This document shows positions 37,464 to 48,125 of a stretch of DNA of 64,000 bases, one piece after another. The stretch is from Candidatus Nitrotoga sp. LAW (GTDB lineage Bacteria; Pseudomonadota; Gammaproteobacteria; Burkholderiales; Gallionellaceae). Position 1 is the first letter of the stretch; each line of letters begins with the position of its first letter. Made by a program: the position numbers and the translations under genes. Location of the stretch: NCBI GenBank assembly GCA_003402315.1, contig QFXI01000018.1, positions 1 through 64,000 on the forward strand, written 5' to 3'. The notes beneath the pieces were generated by a model. That model was given only the letters and a program-made list of their open reading frames with translations, did not search any database and was not told where the DNA came from.

Positions 37464-38056
37464 TACGCATTAATTTATTACCGCATCGTGCCGAAAAACG
37501 TAAAGCGCGACAGGTTCAGTTTTACACGTTCAGCCTAATCACGCTAGTACTGGCAGCAATGCTTGTTAGTTTTGTGCATGTCATCATTAATACACAGATT
37601 GAATATCAGGAGCGCCGCAACCGATATTTGACAGATCAAATTGTCCTGCTAGACAAGCAGATTACCGAAATAAAACATCTAAAAATGGAAATCGCAGCAT
37701 TGATGGAGCGGAAAACGGTAGTTGAAAAACTGCAAAGCACCCGCTCAGATGTGGTACATCTACTGGATCAGATGTTGGCTATTTTGCCAGAAAGCGTGTA
37801 TTTAAAAACGATTAAACAAACAGGCAACAAAATTGACCTAGTTGGTTTTACTCAGTCGAATGCCCGTGTATCCACTCTGATGCGCTCCATTGATAGTTCC
37901 CAATGGCTAGAGTCGCCGACACTGGTCCAAATTTCTGCGACAGCCGCAAATGCGAATGGGCCACGCTTGAGCGAGTTTACTTTGAATTTCAATTTATCCA
38001 CTCAGGTACCGACAACCCCTGCTACTTCGACTAAAACAGCTAGCCAGAAAAGTTAG
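37460..38056 (+). CDS. pilN: Type IV pilus alignment protein PilN
   Basis: 198 residues. The conserved N-terminal INLLPHRAEKRKARQ sequence that docks on PilM is followed by a membrane helix (FSLITLVLAAMLVSFVHVII), a coiled coil (residues about 55-85) and a ferredoxin-like periplasmic domain. It pairs with PilO. Eight bases separate it from pilO. Confidence 0.94.
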   Translation: MIRINLLPHRAEKRKARQVQFYTFSLITLVLAAMLVSFVHVIINTQIEYQERRNRYLTDQIVLLDKQITEIKHLKMEIAALMERKTVVEKLQSTRSDVVHLLDQMLAILPESVYLKTIKQTGNKIDLVGFTQSNARVSTLMRSIDSSQWLESPTLVQISATAANANGPRLSEFTLNFNLSTQVPTTPATSTKTASQKS

Positions 38057-38064
38057 GTGAGACC

Positions 38065-38691
38065 ATGAGGCTACTAAACGAACTACAAAATATTAACCCC
38101 AAAGATCCCGGTGGTTGGCCTTTGTTGGTGAAACTCAGCTCATTTGTGGCAATATTCGTGATCATTTTACTTTCTGGTGCCGTATTTGATTGGAAAGATC
38201 GTTGGGAAGCATTAAACACGGCCAAGCAGATTGAGGTTACATTAAAAACAGACTTCAAGGCCAAGAAGGCAATAGCCATCAATGTAGACGTTATCAATAA
38301 AAAACTTGCGGAAGCCAAACAATCATTTGATGCGCTACTGAAACAATTGCCAAGCAAGTCAGAGATGGATGCATTACTGACTGATATTAATCAGGCTGGC
38401 CTGAGTCGTGGCCTACAATTTGAATTGTTTAAACCTGGTGCCGAGATTATTACCGGCGTGTTCGCTGAGCAGGCAATTACCATTAAAGTAACAGGTAATT
38501 ACGATGACATTGGTAAATTTACTAGTGATATTGCCCAATTACCGCGCATTGTTTCGTTGAGCGAAATTAGCATTAATCCAACGGGGGGGCAACTGACTAT
38601 GGATACTACGGCTAAGACATATCGCTACTTAGATGAAGACGAATTAACTGCCCAGAAACAATCATCCAAGGTAGCTGGAGTACACAAATGA
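38065..38691 (+). CDS. pilO: Type IV pilus alignment protein PilO
   Basis: 208 residues. A cytoplasmic stretch, a membrane helix (LSSFVAIFVIILLSGAVFDW), a coiled coil and a ferredoxin-like domain with the family LPSKSEMDALLTDINQAGLSRGL sequence. It forms the PilNO heterodimer in the periplasm. It overlaps pilP by 4 bases. Confidence 0.94.
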   Translation: MRLLNELQNINPKDPGGWPLLVKLSSFVAIFVIILLSGAVFDWKDRWEALNTAKQIEVTLKTDFKAKKAIAINVDVINKKLAEAKQSFDALLKQLPSKSEMDALLTDINQAGLSRGLQFELFKPGAEIITGVFAEQAITIKVTGNYDDIGKFTSDIAQLPRIVSLSEISINPTGGQLTMDTTAKTYRYLDEDELTAQKQSSKVAGVHK

Positions 38692-39200
38692 GACCTGCTT
38701 GTTTGTTACTATTCACATCCTTACTACTGACTGCCTGTGCTGACGAGGAGTTTCAGGACTTGCGCGATTTTGTCAAAAACACTGGAGCTGGTATGCGCGG
38801 CAAGGTGGATCCACCCCCTGAGATTAAACCTTATGAGCCTTTTGTTTATGATAACCCTACAGGCTTGCCAGATCCGTTCAAGCCGCGCAAGCCCGAAGCA
38901 AAAAGTGGTGATCTCCCCAGCCTCAATCAGCCGGATATGAAACGGCGTCGAGAAGCACTGGAAGAATCGCCATTGGAAAGTTTAAGGATGGTAGGTTTTC
39001 TTCACAAGGCTAAAGTTGGTCATGCTATCGTTCGCTCATCGGACGGCAAGCTCCACCGCGTCAAAGCAGGTAACTACCTAGGATCAAATTTTGGTCAAAT
39101 TATTTCAGTGACAGAAACCGAATTAAAAATCAAGGAAGTCGTGCAAGACAGTGCGGGAGACTGGGCGGAACGCATAAGCAGCTTGCCAATGATGGAATGA
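38688..39200 (+). CDS. pilP: Type IV pilus lipoprotein PilP
   Basis: 170 residues. The signal peptide ends in the lipobox LLTACA (Cys about 17). A disordered Pro-rich linker with PFKPRKPEAKSG is followed by a beta domain with LESLRMVGFLHKAKVGHAIVRS. It links PilNO with the PilQ secretin. It is followed by pilQ after 17 bases. Confidence 0.94.
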   Translation: MRPACLLLFTSLLLTACADEEFQDLRDFVKNTGAGMRGKVDPPPEIKPYEPFVYDNPTGLPDPFKPRKPEAKSGDLPSLNQPDMKRRREALEESPLESLRMVGFLHKAKVGHAIVRSSDGKLHRVKAGNYLGSNFGQIISVTETELKIKEVVQDSAGDWAERISSLPMME

Positions 39201-39217
39201 ATGATTAGGATTGAAAC

Positions 39218-41335
39218 ATGAGCCATTATAAAAACGCAGTCAATAACCTTGTTTTGCTTGTTATCGCGGTATTTACAGTTTGTGCATTAACTGCCCAAGC
39301 TCAGAGCAATACTACTGCCCAAAACGCTAGCACACAAAACTCTGGCGCAGAAAATAGCATACAGTCGCTTAGCGTCAGTGCCGCACCGGGTGGCAAACTG
39401 GTACTCAAGTTGGGCTTGAAGAATACACTTGCCAATCCGCCTTTGAATTTTGCTATCAGCAATCCGGCACGCATAGTATTTGATTTCCCCAATACAACAA
39501 ATGGGCTGGGCAAATCGACGCAGAAATTTGACATAGGTGAATTGCGTGGCGCCAATATCGTGCAATCAGGCAATCGCACCCGCTTAGTGGTTAACCTTAG
39601 TCAAACATTGCTTTATGACGCCCATACACAAGGCGCTAACCTACTGATTACCCTGCATGGCAAAATTCCTACGGCATCAGCAACGGTAGCCTCTGCTCGA
39701 TTTTCTGAAGCAAAGTCAAGCACCCAAAAATATAGCCTGCGTGATATTGTTTTTCGCCGTGGCGGGAATAGTGGAGGACGCATTCAGGTAGATTTATCAG
39801 ACCCTGGTGTGGGTATAAGCGTTAAGCAGCAAGGCAAAAACCTGATCGTAGACTTCATGAATACCAGTCTACCGCGCAACTTGCAGCGTAAACTTGATGT
39901 AGTGGATTTCGGCACACCCATACAGGGGATCGATACATTCACGCAGGGTGACCATGTACGCATGGTCATCGAACCCAAAGGTTTGTGGGAACACGTCGCC
40001 TACCAGACCGATAACAAGTTTATCGTGGAAATAAAAGCAGTGGCAGATAACCCAAATAAACTATTGAAAAATAAACAGATAGGTTATGCGGGTGAAAAAC
40101 TGACATTGAGCTTCCAAAATATTGCAGTGCGGGAAGCGCTGAACGTTATTGCCGACTTTACCAATCTAAACATGGTAATTAGTGATTCCGTGAGCGGCAA
40201 TCTGACTTTACGCCTTAAGGATGTACCATGGGATCAAGCACTACAAATCATTCTTGATTCACGCGGCTTGGATATGCGCAAAAACGGTAACGTGATCCAG
40301 GTTGCCCCGCGAGAAGAATTAGCGGCCAAGGAAAAACTTAATTTAACCGCGAATCAAGAAATCTTCGACCTTGAGACTCTTCACACGGAAAGTTTCCAGC
40401 TTGCTTATTCAAAAGGTGCGGAAATTGTCGCTTTACTGCAAAGTCCCACTCAGCGCATGCTATCAAAACGCGGGAGCGCAGTCGTAGATGCACGTACCAA
40501 TACTGTATTCGTTCAAGATACGCCATCACGCCTGGAGGAAGCACGCAAGCTAATCAAGCAAGTTGACGTAGCGGTGCGCCAAGTGATGATTGAAGCACGT
40601 TTTGTTGAAGCAAGCGATACGTTTACTCGAACCCTGGGTGGAAGATTAAGTTATACGGGTCCCCCTCCACCTGGAGGTGGATTTTCTGTAGGTGGCGATC
40701 AGCGCGCCTCTATAGGTGGTAGTGCTGGCGGTGGGCAGGTTAACTTGCCAGGAACTCCGGGATTAATCGGAACTGGTGTGGTGACGGCGATGTTATTCAA
40801 CTCATCGGCAACCAAAATATTAGGGTTGGAGTTACAAGCATCTCAATTAAATGGTATAGCTAAAAACATTGCTAGTCCTCGTGTGGTGACCGCCAATGGA
40901 ATTGAGGCGATTATTGAACAAGGTGTGCAAATACCCTATCAAACAGTCAGCTTACAAGGGACAAATGTATTATTTAAGAAAGCAATTTTAAGCCTGACCG
41001 TGACTCCTCAAATCACGCCTGATGATAATATCAACATGAAAGTAGAAGTAACTCAGGATTCTGTGGGCGAGATAATCAACACAACAACGGGAGGGGTGCC
41101 CAGCATTAATACTAAAAAAATCAGTACACAAGTATTGATTGACAATGGGGGGACTGTCGTCATTGGCGGAGTCTATACTCAAGATGAATTGAGGACAACC
41201 CCTAAAGTACCACTGCTAGGTGACATCCCTATCCTTGGATGGCTCTTTAAAAATCAAACTGATACTAATAACAAAAGGGAACTGTTAGTGTTTATTTCCC
41301 CAAAAATCCTGAGTGACAGCTTGAATCTACGTTAA
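39218..41335 (+). CDS. pilQ: Type IV pilus secretin PilQ
   Basis: 705 residues. Signal peptide, two AMIN domains (about residues 45-260) that bind peptidoglycan, an N0/STN domain (ISFQNI-type region near 300 with VREALNVIADFTNLNMVISDS), an N1/NolW domain and the secretin barrel with VTANGIEAIIEQGVQIPYQT and VVIGGVYTQDELRTTPKVPLLGDIPILGWLF. It is the outer-membrane pore for pili, used in twitching and DNA uptake. A strong terminator closes the operon. Confidence 0.95.
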   Translation: MSHYKNAVNNLVLLVIAVFTVCALTAQAQSNTTAQNASTQNSGAENSIQSLSVSAAPGGKLVLKLGLKNTLANPPLNFAISNPARIVFDFPNTTNGLGKSTQKFDIGELRGANIVQSGNRTRLVVNLSQTLLYDAHTQGANLLITLHGKIPTASATVASARFSEAKSSTQKYSLRDIVFRRGGNSGGRIQVDLSDPGVGISVKQQGKNLIVDFMNTSLPRNLQRKLDVVDFGTPIQGIDTFTQGDHVRMVIEPKGLWEHVAYQTDNKFIVEIKAVADNPNKLLKNKQIGYAGEKLTLSFQNIAVREALNVIADFTNLNMVISDSVSGNLTLRLKDVPWDQALQIILDSRGLDMRKNGNVIQVAPREELAAKEKLNLTANQEIFDLETLHTESFQLAYSKGAEIVALLQSPTQRMLSKRGSAVVDARTNTVFVQDTPSRLEEARKLIKQVDVAVRQVMIEARFVEASDTFTRTLGGRLSYTGPPPPGGGFSVGGDQRASIGGSAGGGQVNLPGTPGLIGTGVVTAMLFNSSATKILGLELQASQLNGIAKNIASPRVVTANGIEAIIEQGVQIPYQTVSLQGTNVLFKKAILSLTVTPQITPDDNINMKVEVTQDSVGEIINTTTGGVPSINTKKISTQVLIDNGGTVVIGGVYTQDELRTTPKVPLLGDIPILGWLFKNQTDTNNKRELLVFISPKILSDSLNLR

Positions 41336-41353
41336 GCAATAGGGCACGAATTT

Positions 41354-41380
41354 AAAAAGCCCGGCATAGCCGGGCTTTTT
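41354..41380 (+). terminator. Rho-independent terminator after pilQ
   Basis: GCCCGGC-ATA-GCCGGGC stem flanked by A5 and T5, so it can act in both directions. It lies 19 bases after the pilQ stop. Confidence 0.92.
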
Positions 41381-41428
41381 AAATTGCAGAAACCAGTGGG
41401 TAAAATAATTTTCGGCTACAATTCGATC

Positions 41429-41989
41429 ATGCCTCATATTAATACAGTGCCACCAAAGCGCCTTTCCGGCAACATCTTCCTTGTGGGAATGATGGGAGCT
41501 GGAAAGACTACCGTAGGAAAACTGCTCGCCCAAGCGTTAGGAAAGATTTTTATTGATAGTGATGAAGAAATTCAACAGCGCACTGGTGTAACTATCCCGC
41601 ACATTTTTGATGTTGAGGGAGAAGCTGGTTTTCGTCAGCGCGAAGCAAGTGTAATTCACGACTTGGTACTACTCGACAATATCGTTTTAGCAACTGGGGG
41701 GGGCACAGTATTGAATGAACAAAGCCGCATTGCATTGTGCTGCAATGGCATAGTGGTGTACCTGAAAAGCACAGTTCATGATCTCTGGCAGCGAACTCGC
41801 CATGATCGCAATCGCCCATTATTGCAGACGGCCGATCCATATACCAGACTGAAAAGCATGTATGAGCAGCGTGACCCGTTATATGCACAAGTGGCCAATT
41901 TAGTTATGCCGACCGGTAAACAAAGCGCACAAAATCTAGTTTTTCATTTACAGCAGGAACTAAATCGGTTTTCAGAAATTAAGTCGTAG
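41429..41989 (+). CDS. aroK: Shikimate kinase
   Basis: 186 residues. P-loop GMMGAGKTTVGKLLA near residue 20, FIDSDEEIQQRTG with the shikimate-binding Asp, GEAGFRQRE with the conserved Arg, and GGGTV. It phosphorylates shikimate in aromatic amino acid synthesis. The ATG at 41429 (MPHINTVPP) is chosen; an earlier in-frame TTG lies inside the terminator's flank. It is grouped with aroB downstream, as usual after pilQ. Confidence 0.94.
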   Translation: MPHINTVPPKRLSGNIFLVGMMGAGKTTVGKLLAQALGKIFIDSDEEIQQRTGVTIPHIFDVEGEAGFRQREASVIHDLVLLDNIVLATGGGTVLNEQSRIALCCNGIVVYLKSTVHDLWQRTRHDRNRPLLQTADPYTRLKSMYEQRDPLYAQVANLVMPTGKQSAQNLVFHLQQELNRFSEIKS

Positions 41990-42138
41990 CAATCATTGGA
42001 ATTTCTCAACTAAATAATAGCAACGGCCATTGCTGTGTGATTACAGCTAACTGTCTTAACCTGCGTCATCAATTATTCGCAATGTGATAGTGCTGCCACC
42101 ATTCATTATGTAATCTTCACTAAAAACTCTCAAAACTT

Positions 42139-43227
42139 ATGCAAACCTTAACCGTTGGACTGGCAGAGCGTAGCTATCCTATTTATATAGGCAGTAACTT
42201 ACTAGGAAGTGCAGAATTACTATTGCCGCACTTGCCCCACAGAAGAGCGGCTGTGGTGACCAACACCACAGTGGCGTCGCTGTATCTGGAACCATTGCGC
42301 GGCATGCTGCAAGCTCATGGCGTGGATATGATACCCATCATCTTGCCGGATGGTGAACAATACAAGAATGCAGAAACGCTAGGGTTAATTTACGATGCAC
42401 TTCTTTCCCATCGGTGCGAACGCAACACACCATTGATTGCCTTGGGCGGGGGGGTGATAGGCGACATGACGGGCTATGCTGCCGCAACCTATTTACGCGG
42501 TGTTCCTTTCATCCAGATTCCCACCACTCTGCTGGCACAGGTGGATTCATCGGTCGGTGGCAAGACCGGCATCAACCATCCGCTAGGTAAGAATATGATA
42601 GGTGCGTTTTACCAGCCGCAAGTTGTGCTTGCCGACATCACCACATTAAATACATTAAAAGACCAGGAGTTACGCGCGGGCATTGCGGAAGTCATAAAAT
42701 ACGGCCTGATCCGCGACCTATCTTTCTTCGAGTGGCTGGAACAAAACATGGAAAAATTATTGGCACGCGATGCGGATGCGCTGCAATACGCTATCACGCG
42801 CAGTTGCCAAAATAAAGCCGAAGTGGTTGCCGCAGACGAGCGTGAAAGTGGAGAACGCGCCCTGCTTAATCTCGGCCACACCTTCGGTCACGCTATCGAA
42901 ACAGGTATGGGTTATGGCACATGGCTGCATGGCGAGGCAGTCGCTGCAGGTACCATTATGGCCGCTGATCTATCGTGTCGCCTAGGTTGGCTAAGTAAGG
43001 AGGATGTAGATCGCATCCGTAGCTTGTTTGAATGCGCTGGCCTACCAGTTGTCGCGCCCGCTTTGGGAATAGAGAAATACCTACAGTTGATGGGCCTGGA
43101 CAAGAAAGTGGTTGGCGGCAAAATCCGTTTCGTGCTGCTTAAAAGCATCGGTTGTGCGGTGATAAGCGGGGACGTGGAGCCAAAATTATTGCGGCAAACC
43201 TTGGTGGCGAACAGCGCGCATGGCTGA
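42139..43227 (+). CDS. aroB: 3-dehydroquinate synthase
   Basis: 362 residues. NAD-binding and zinc-site motifs are clear: [49 protein letters not shown] and [13 protein letters not shown] with the metal histidines. It makes 3-dehydroquinate from DAHP, two steps before the AroK substrate. Its end overlaps dgt by 8 bases. Confidence 0.96.
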   Translation: MQTLTVGLAERSYPIYIGSNLLGSAELLLPHLPHRRAAVVTNTTVASLYLEPLRGMLQAHGVDMIPIILPDGEQYKNAETLGLIYDALLSHRCERNTPLIALGGGVIGDMTGYAAATYLRGVPFIQIPTTLLAQVDSSVGGKTGINHPLGKNMIGAFYQPQVVLADITTLNTLKDQELRAGIAEVIKYGLIRDLSFFEWLEQNMEKLLARDADALQYAITRSCQNKAEVVAADERESGERALLNLGHTFGHAIETGMGYGTWLHGEAVAAGTIMAADLSCRLGWLSKEDVDRIRSLFECAGLPVVAPALGIEKYLQLMGLDKKVVGGKIRFVLLKSIGCAVISGDVEPKLLRQTLVANSAHG

Positions 43228-44341
43228 ACTTGCACCTTATGCGGTAACAGAGGGCAACACACGCGGCAGAATTAAGCGCGAAGAAGCGCCTTTTGGACGC
43301 AGCGAATTTCAACGTGATCGTGATCGCATCATCCATTCCACCGCTTTCCGTCGCTTGGAATATAAGACTCAGGTATTTGTTAACCATGAAGGCGACCTAT
43401 TTCGTACCCGGTTGACTCACAGCATGGAGGTAGCACAAATCGCCCGCTCCATCGCGCGGTATCTGAAATTAAATGAAGATCTGGTGGAAGCTATATCGCT
43501 CGCTCACGATCTCGGCCACACGCCATTCGGCCATGCCGGGCAGGACGCGCTCAATGCCTGCATGAAGGATTACGGTGGCTTCGAGCACAACCTGCAATCG
43601 CTACGCGTAGTGGACGTACTCGAAGATCATTATGCCGCTTTCAATGGACTCAATCTGTGCTTCGAAACGCGCGAAGGTATTCTCAAACATTGCTCGCCGG
43701 TAAATGCCGCCAAACTGGGGGCAGTGGGCGAGCGTTTCCTTAAGCAGCAACGTCCTTCGCTGGAAGCGCAAATCGCCAATTTGGCCGATGAGATCGCCTA
43801 CAACAATCATGATGTGGATGACGGGCTGCGCTCGGGGTTAATTACACTGGAGCAGTTTTCCTCGGTGCGCTTGTTTGTCAGTCATCTCGATACTGTGCGA
43901 CTAGCCTACCCCGGCCTGGCCGAGCGCCGCCTGATTCACGAAACGATACGGCGCATGATTAATACACTTGCAACAGATTTAATCCATGAAACTGAAAAAA
44001 ATATTCGGACCCATGCTGTGCGTGATATCGCCGAAGTCCGTGCCGCCCCACCCTTGGCCGCGTTCAGCGCCGAGATCCATGAGCAGCAGCGCGAACTTAA
44101 AGCCTTTCTGCATACGCATTTATACCGTCATTACCGCGTCATGCGCATGAGCGCAAAAGCGCGCCGCATCATCAGCGACCTATTTCAAGTATTCATGGAG
44201 GATAACCGCTTGCTACCCCCACAGTTTCAGCGACAGGCGCAAGCCGACCGTGCCCGCACCGTGTCCGATTACATCGCCGGCATGACTGATCGCTACGCCA
44301 TCAAAGAGCACCGAAGATTGTTTGCCATTGAAGAAGGGTGA
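43220..44341 (+). CDS. dgt: Deoxyguanosinetriphosphate triphosphohydrolase-like protein
   Basis: 373 residues. HD-domain phosphohydrolase with the metal ligands in [13 protein letters not shown] and [16 protein letters not shown], and the later [20 protein letters not shown]. It releases tripolyphosphate from dGTP or other dNTPs and so controls nucleotide pools. The 8-base overlap with aroB suggests coupling. Confidence 0.92.
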   Translation: MAELAPYAVTEGNTRGRIKREEAPFGRSEFQRDRDRIIHSTAFRRLEYKTQVFVNHEGDLFRTRLTHSMEVAQIARSIARYLKLNEDLVEAISLAHDLGHTPFGHAGQDALNACMKDYGGFEHNLQSLRVVDVLEDHYAAFNGLNLCFETREGILKHCSPVNAAKLGAVGERFLKQQRPSLEAQIANLADEIAYNNHDVDDGLRSGLITLEQFSSVRLFVSHLDTVRLAYPGLAERRLIHETIRRMINTLATDLIHETEKNIRTHAVRDIAEVRAAPPLAAFSAEIHEQQRELKAFLHTHLYRHYRVMRMSAKARRIISDLFQVFMEDNRLLPPQFQRQAQADRARTVSDYIAGMTDRYAIKEHRRLFAIEEG

Positions 44342-44542
44342 TTCCCACTCTGCTGCAAATAAAATTTACGTCATGCCTCATGCATGATTAATACAAGAAC
44401 ACCTGCTGCGCAGTTTTTTGTATGACTTAAGATTCAAGTTACTATCCCCGCAAAAAACATGAGAATTTTTCAATCCATGCCAACTGCGAAGCTTCCCTTA
44501 TATAATGCCGCACCCTGAAACTTAGCTGTACCTTATTTTCCA

Positions 44543-47500
44543 ATGCTGTTTTCTTCCTCACACTCCCGTCCACGTTATACCCATCTGTATGGCTCGTCTG
44601 ATGCCTTGGCTCTGGCGCAATATGCCGGACTAAATGTACCGCTAGTAGTAATTGCCGCCAGCGCGCTGGAAGCGCAACGGCTGGTGGAAGAGATTCCATT
44701 TTTTTCCCCGGAACTACGTGTACATCTACTTCCGGATTGGGAAACGCTGCCTTATGATCACTTCTCACCACATCAAGACCTAATCTCTGAGCGACTTGCT
44801 ACGCTACATCACATTCGCAGCCAGTCATGTGATGTGATCATCGTCCCGATAACCACTGCGCTGTATCCGTTGTCACCCGTAGAATATCTGGCTGCGTTCA
44901 CTTTCTTTCTTAAGTGCGGCGAGAAACTGGACACTGCCAAGTTGCGTGAACAAATGACATTGGCCGGTTATACCCATGTTCAGCAGGTGCTGACACCGGG
45001 CGAGTACTGCGTGCGTGGTGGTCTGATTGACCTATTTCCGATGGGCAGTAGTGTGCCTTACCGCATCGACTTGTTCGATGACGAAATCGATTCGATCGCG
45101 ACCTTCGATGTGGATACCCAACGCACCATTTATCCAGTACGGGATATTCGCCTGTTACCGGCGCGCGAATTTCCGCTAGATGAGGCCGGACAAGCGCGTT
45201 TCCGTCAAAATTTCCGCGATCGTTTCGAGGGCGATCCATCCAAGGCAAGTATTTACAAAGGCGTGAGCCGTGGCATTGCGCCCGCCGGGATCGAATATTA
45301 TCTCCCATTGTTTTTCGAGCGCACTGCCACACTGTTTGATTATTTGCCTGCGCATGCCACGCTGTGCATGCACCACAATGTGGATGCTGCCATTGCCACT
45401 TTTGCGAAGGATGCGCAGTCGCGTTATAACCTGCTTCGCGGTGACCCGCAACGTCCCTTGCTGGAACCGCACGAATTGTTTCTGAACGCAGAAAGCTTCT
45501 TTATTGCTGCGAAAAATTTTAAACGTATCGACCTCATCGCAGATATCCCCTCTTCTTCACGAATTGATAATTCCGAGCAGAAAGAATGCGTAGAAGAGAC
45601 TCTCTCTACTCTCTTTCAAGAAGAAAGAACTCATAAAACCCTTACTCCTTGCGCTACCAAAAAATTGCCCGACATCGCGGTAAATCGGCGCGCCGACATT
45701 CCGACACATGCACTCCAGAGCTTTCTGCACGATTATGCTGGCCGGGTATTGCTGCTCGCCGACAGTTTGGGACGACGCGAAATAATGGCTGAGTATTTGC
45801 GCGAATACGCCCTGGCACCTGCGCTGTGTGAGAATTATGCGCAATTTCTCACCGGTAACGATCACTTCATGCTTGCCGTAGGGGCGCTGCAGAATGGTTT
45901 CATGCTGCAAGATGAACAATTGGCAATTATCACAGAAAGTGAGTTGTATGCCGCGCAGCCACGCAGCCGAATTGCGCGCACCACAAAGAAAAGCAATGTG
46001 GAAGGGATGCTACGCGACCTGTCCGAGCTCAAGCCGGGCGATCCTGTGGTACATGAACAGCATGGCATCGCACGCTATCATGGCTTGATAAACCTTGATC
46101 TCGGCGAAGGCGAAAACGAATTTTTATTGCTGGAGTATGCCGGTGGGGATAAATTATATGTTCCAGTGGCGCAACTACATGTAATCAGCCGTTACAGTGG
46201 CGGAGCCCCAGAAACCGCACCGTTGCATAAATTGGGTAGCGGCACTTGGGACAAGGCCAAACGCCGCGCCATGCAGCAGGTGCGCGATACTGCTGCCGAA
46301 TTACTCAATTTGTATGCCCAGCGCGCCACCCGCAAAGGCCACCAATTCAAACTGTCGCAACATGATTATGAAGCGTTCGCCGCCGGTTTTGGCTTTGAAG
46401 AAACCCCGGACCAGGCAGCCGCCATCAAAGCAGTGGTTAATGATTTGCAAAGCAACAAGCCTATGGACCGGTTAATTTGTGGCGACGTGGGTTTTGGCAA
46501 AACGGAAGTCGCTCTACGCGCAACCTTTATTGCGGCAATGAATGGTAAGCAAGTGGCAGTACTGGTACCCACCACACTACTAACAGAACAACACTTCCAG
46601 AACTTTAGTAATCGTTTTGCCGATTGGCCCATCAAAATTGGGGAACTATCGCGCTTCCGCTCTGCCAAAGAGCAAGCTCAAGCGTTAAAAGACATGGCAG
46701 ATGGCAAACTTGACATCATCATTGGTACACACAAGCTAATCCAAAAGGATATTAAATTCAATAATCTTGGATTAATCATCATTGACGAGGAACATCGTTT
46801 TGGCGTACAGCAAAAAGAGCGCCTCAAGGCGCTACGCGCCGAAGTTGATGTGCTCACCCTGACCGCCACGCCTATCCCGCGCACGCTGGCAATGTCTTTA
46901 GAAGGACTGCGCGATTTCTCGGTGATTGCCACCGCGCCCCAGCGCCGTCTGTCGATTAAGACCTTTGTCAGCAACTACAGCCCGGGCGTTATCCGTGAAG
47001 CGGTGCTGCGCGAACTAAAACGCGGCGGACAAGTCTATTTCCTGCACAACGAGGTCGATACCATCGCTAATATGGCGGAAAAACTGGGGGCATTACTGCC
47101 TGAAGCACGTATTCGCATAGCGCACGGCCAAATGGGAGAACGCGACTTGGAAGCGGTCATGCGTGATTTTTACCAACAACGCTTTAATGTGCTGTTATGC
47201 ACCACCATCATAGAAACTGGCATCGACGTACCCAGTGCCAATACCATCATCATGAACCGCGCGGACCGTTTTGGATTGGCGCAACTACATCAGTTGCGTG
47301 GCCGGGTTGGGCGTTCGCACCACCAAGCGTATGCCTATTTATTGGTGGACAATATGGAAGGACTTACCGCGCAGGCGAAAAAAAGATTGGAAGCAATCCA
47401 GGCCATGGAACAACTGGGAAGCGGTTTCTATCTTGCGATGCATGATCTGGAAATTCGCGGCGCGGGTGAAGTACTGGGCGAATCACAAAGCGGAGAGATG

Positions 47501-48028
47501 CACGAAATTGGTTTTTCGCTCTACACGGACATGCTCAACGCGGCTATTACCTCGCTAAGACTGGGCCATGAACCGGATATGGCCCACCCGCTTGGGGTCG
47601 CCACCGAAATTAACCTGCATACCCCCGCCTTGCTGCCCAACGATTACTGCGGCGACATACACCAGCGACTGGTGCTGTACAAACGTCTGGCTAACTGCAC
47701 CACATCAGGGGAACTGGACGACATGCATCAGGAGCTGATAGACCGCTTCGGCCTGCTGCCGCCACCTGCCCAAACATTACTTGATTGTCACCGTCTGCGC
47801 ATTGCCGCCAAGCAGTACGGCATCATTAAGGTCGATGCTTCCGGCGAGGCAATTCAAATTCAGTTCATGCCCAATCCGCCCATCGATCCGATGCGCATCA
47901 TCGCGCTCATCCAGAGCAAGCGCCAGTATAAACTGAGTGGTCAGGACAAACTGAAAATTGAATTAAAATACGGTGATGTCGGCCAGCGTGTGTTGGCGAT
48001 CAAGAACTTTTTTAATGAGCTATCATGA
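44543..48028 (+). CDS. mfd: Transcription-repair coupling factor
   Basis: 1161 residues. UvrB-homology N-terminus, RNA polymerase-interaction domain with LKPGDPVVHEQHGIARYHGL (about residue 490), RecG-like translocase with Walker A GDVGFGKTEVALRA (about 646), DEEH (about 747) and LTATPIPRTLAMSL, and a C-terminal TRCF domain. It removes RNA polymerase stalled at lesions and recruits UvrA. A perfect TATAAT at 44501-44506 is a plausible -10 box, with a weak -35. Confidence 0.97.
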   Translation: MLFSSSHSRPRYTHLYGSSDALALAQYAGLNVPLVVIAASALEAQRLVEEIPFFSPELRVHLLPDWETLPYDHFSPHQDLISERLATLHHIRSQSCDVIIVPITTALYPLSPVEYLAAFTFFLKCGEKLDTAKLREQMTLAGYTHVQQVLTPGEYCVRGGLIDLFPMGSSVPYRIDLFDDEIDSIATFDVDTQRTIYPVRDIRLLPAREFPLDEAGQARFRQNFRDRFEGDPSKASIYKGVSRGIAPAGIEYYLPLFFERTATLFDYLPAHATLCMHHNVDAAIATFAKDAQSRYNLLRGDPQRPLLEPHELFLNAESFFIAAKNFKRIDLIADIPSSSRIDNSEQKECVEETLSTLFQEERTHKTLTPCATKKLPDIAVNRRADIPTHALQSFLHDYAGRVLLLADSLGRREIMAEYLREYALAPALCENYAQFLTGNDHFMLAVGALQNGFMLQDEQLAIITESELYAAQPRSRIARTTKKSNVEGMLRDLSELKPGDPVVHEQHGIARYHGLINLDLGEGENEFLLLEYAGGDKLYVPVAQLHVISRYSGGAPETAPLHKLGSGTWDKAKRRAMQQVRDTAAELLNLYAQRATRKGHQFKLSQHDYEAFAAGFGFEETPDQAAAIKAVVNDLQSNKPMDRLICGDVGFGKTEVALRATFIAAMNGKQVAVLVPTTLLTEQHFQNFSNRFADWPIKIGELSRFRSAKEQAQALKDMADGKLDIIIGTHKLIQKDIKFNNLGLIIIDEEHRFGVQQKERLKALRAEVDVLTLTATPIPRTLAMSLEGLRDFSVIATAPQRRLSIKTFVSNYSPGVIREAVLRELKRGGQVYFLHNEVDTIANMAEKLGALLPEARIRIAHGQMGERDLEAVMRDFYQQRFNVLLCTTIIETGIDVPSANTIIMNRADRFGLAQLHQLRGRVGRSHHQAYAYLLVDNMEGLTAQAKKRLEAIQAMEQLGSGFYLAMHDLEIRGAGEVLGESQSGEMHEIGFSLYTDMLNAAITSLRLGHEPDMAHPLGVATEINLHTPALLPNDYCGDIHQRLVLYKRLANCTTSGELDDMHQELIDRFGLLPPPAQTLLDCHRLRIAAKQYGIIKVDASGEAIQIQFMPNPPIDPMRIIALIQSKRQYKLSGQDKLKIELKYGDVGQRVLAIKNFFNELS

Positions 48029-48125
48029 ATCATTAAGCTTCGTTTCAACCATTGTCATCCACGCCTTTGAGGGAATGACAGGCTGCCCTTTTTCATTACG
48101 CCCGAAATAAAATTCTATACAACAC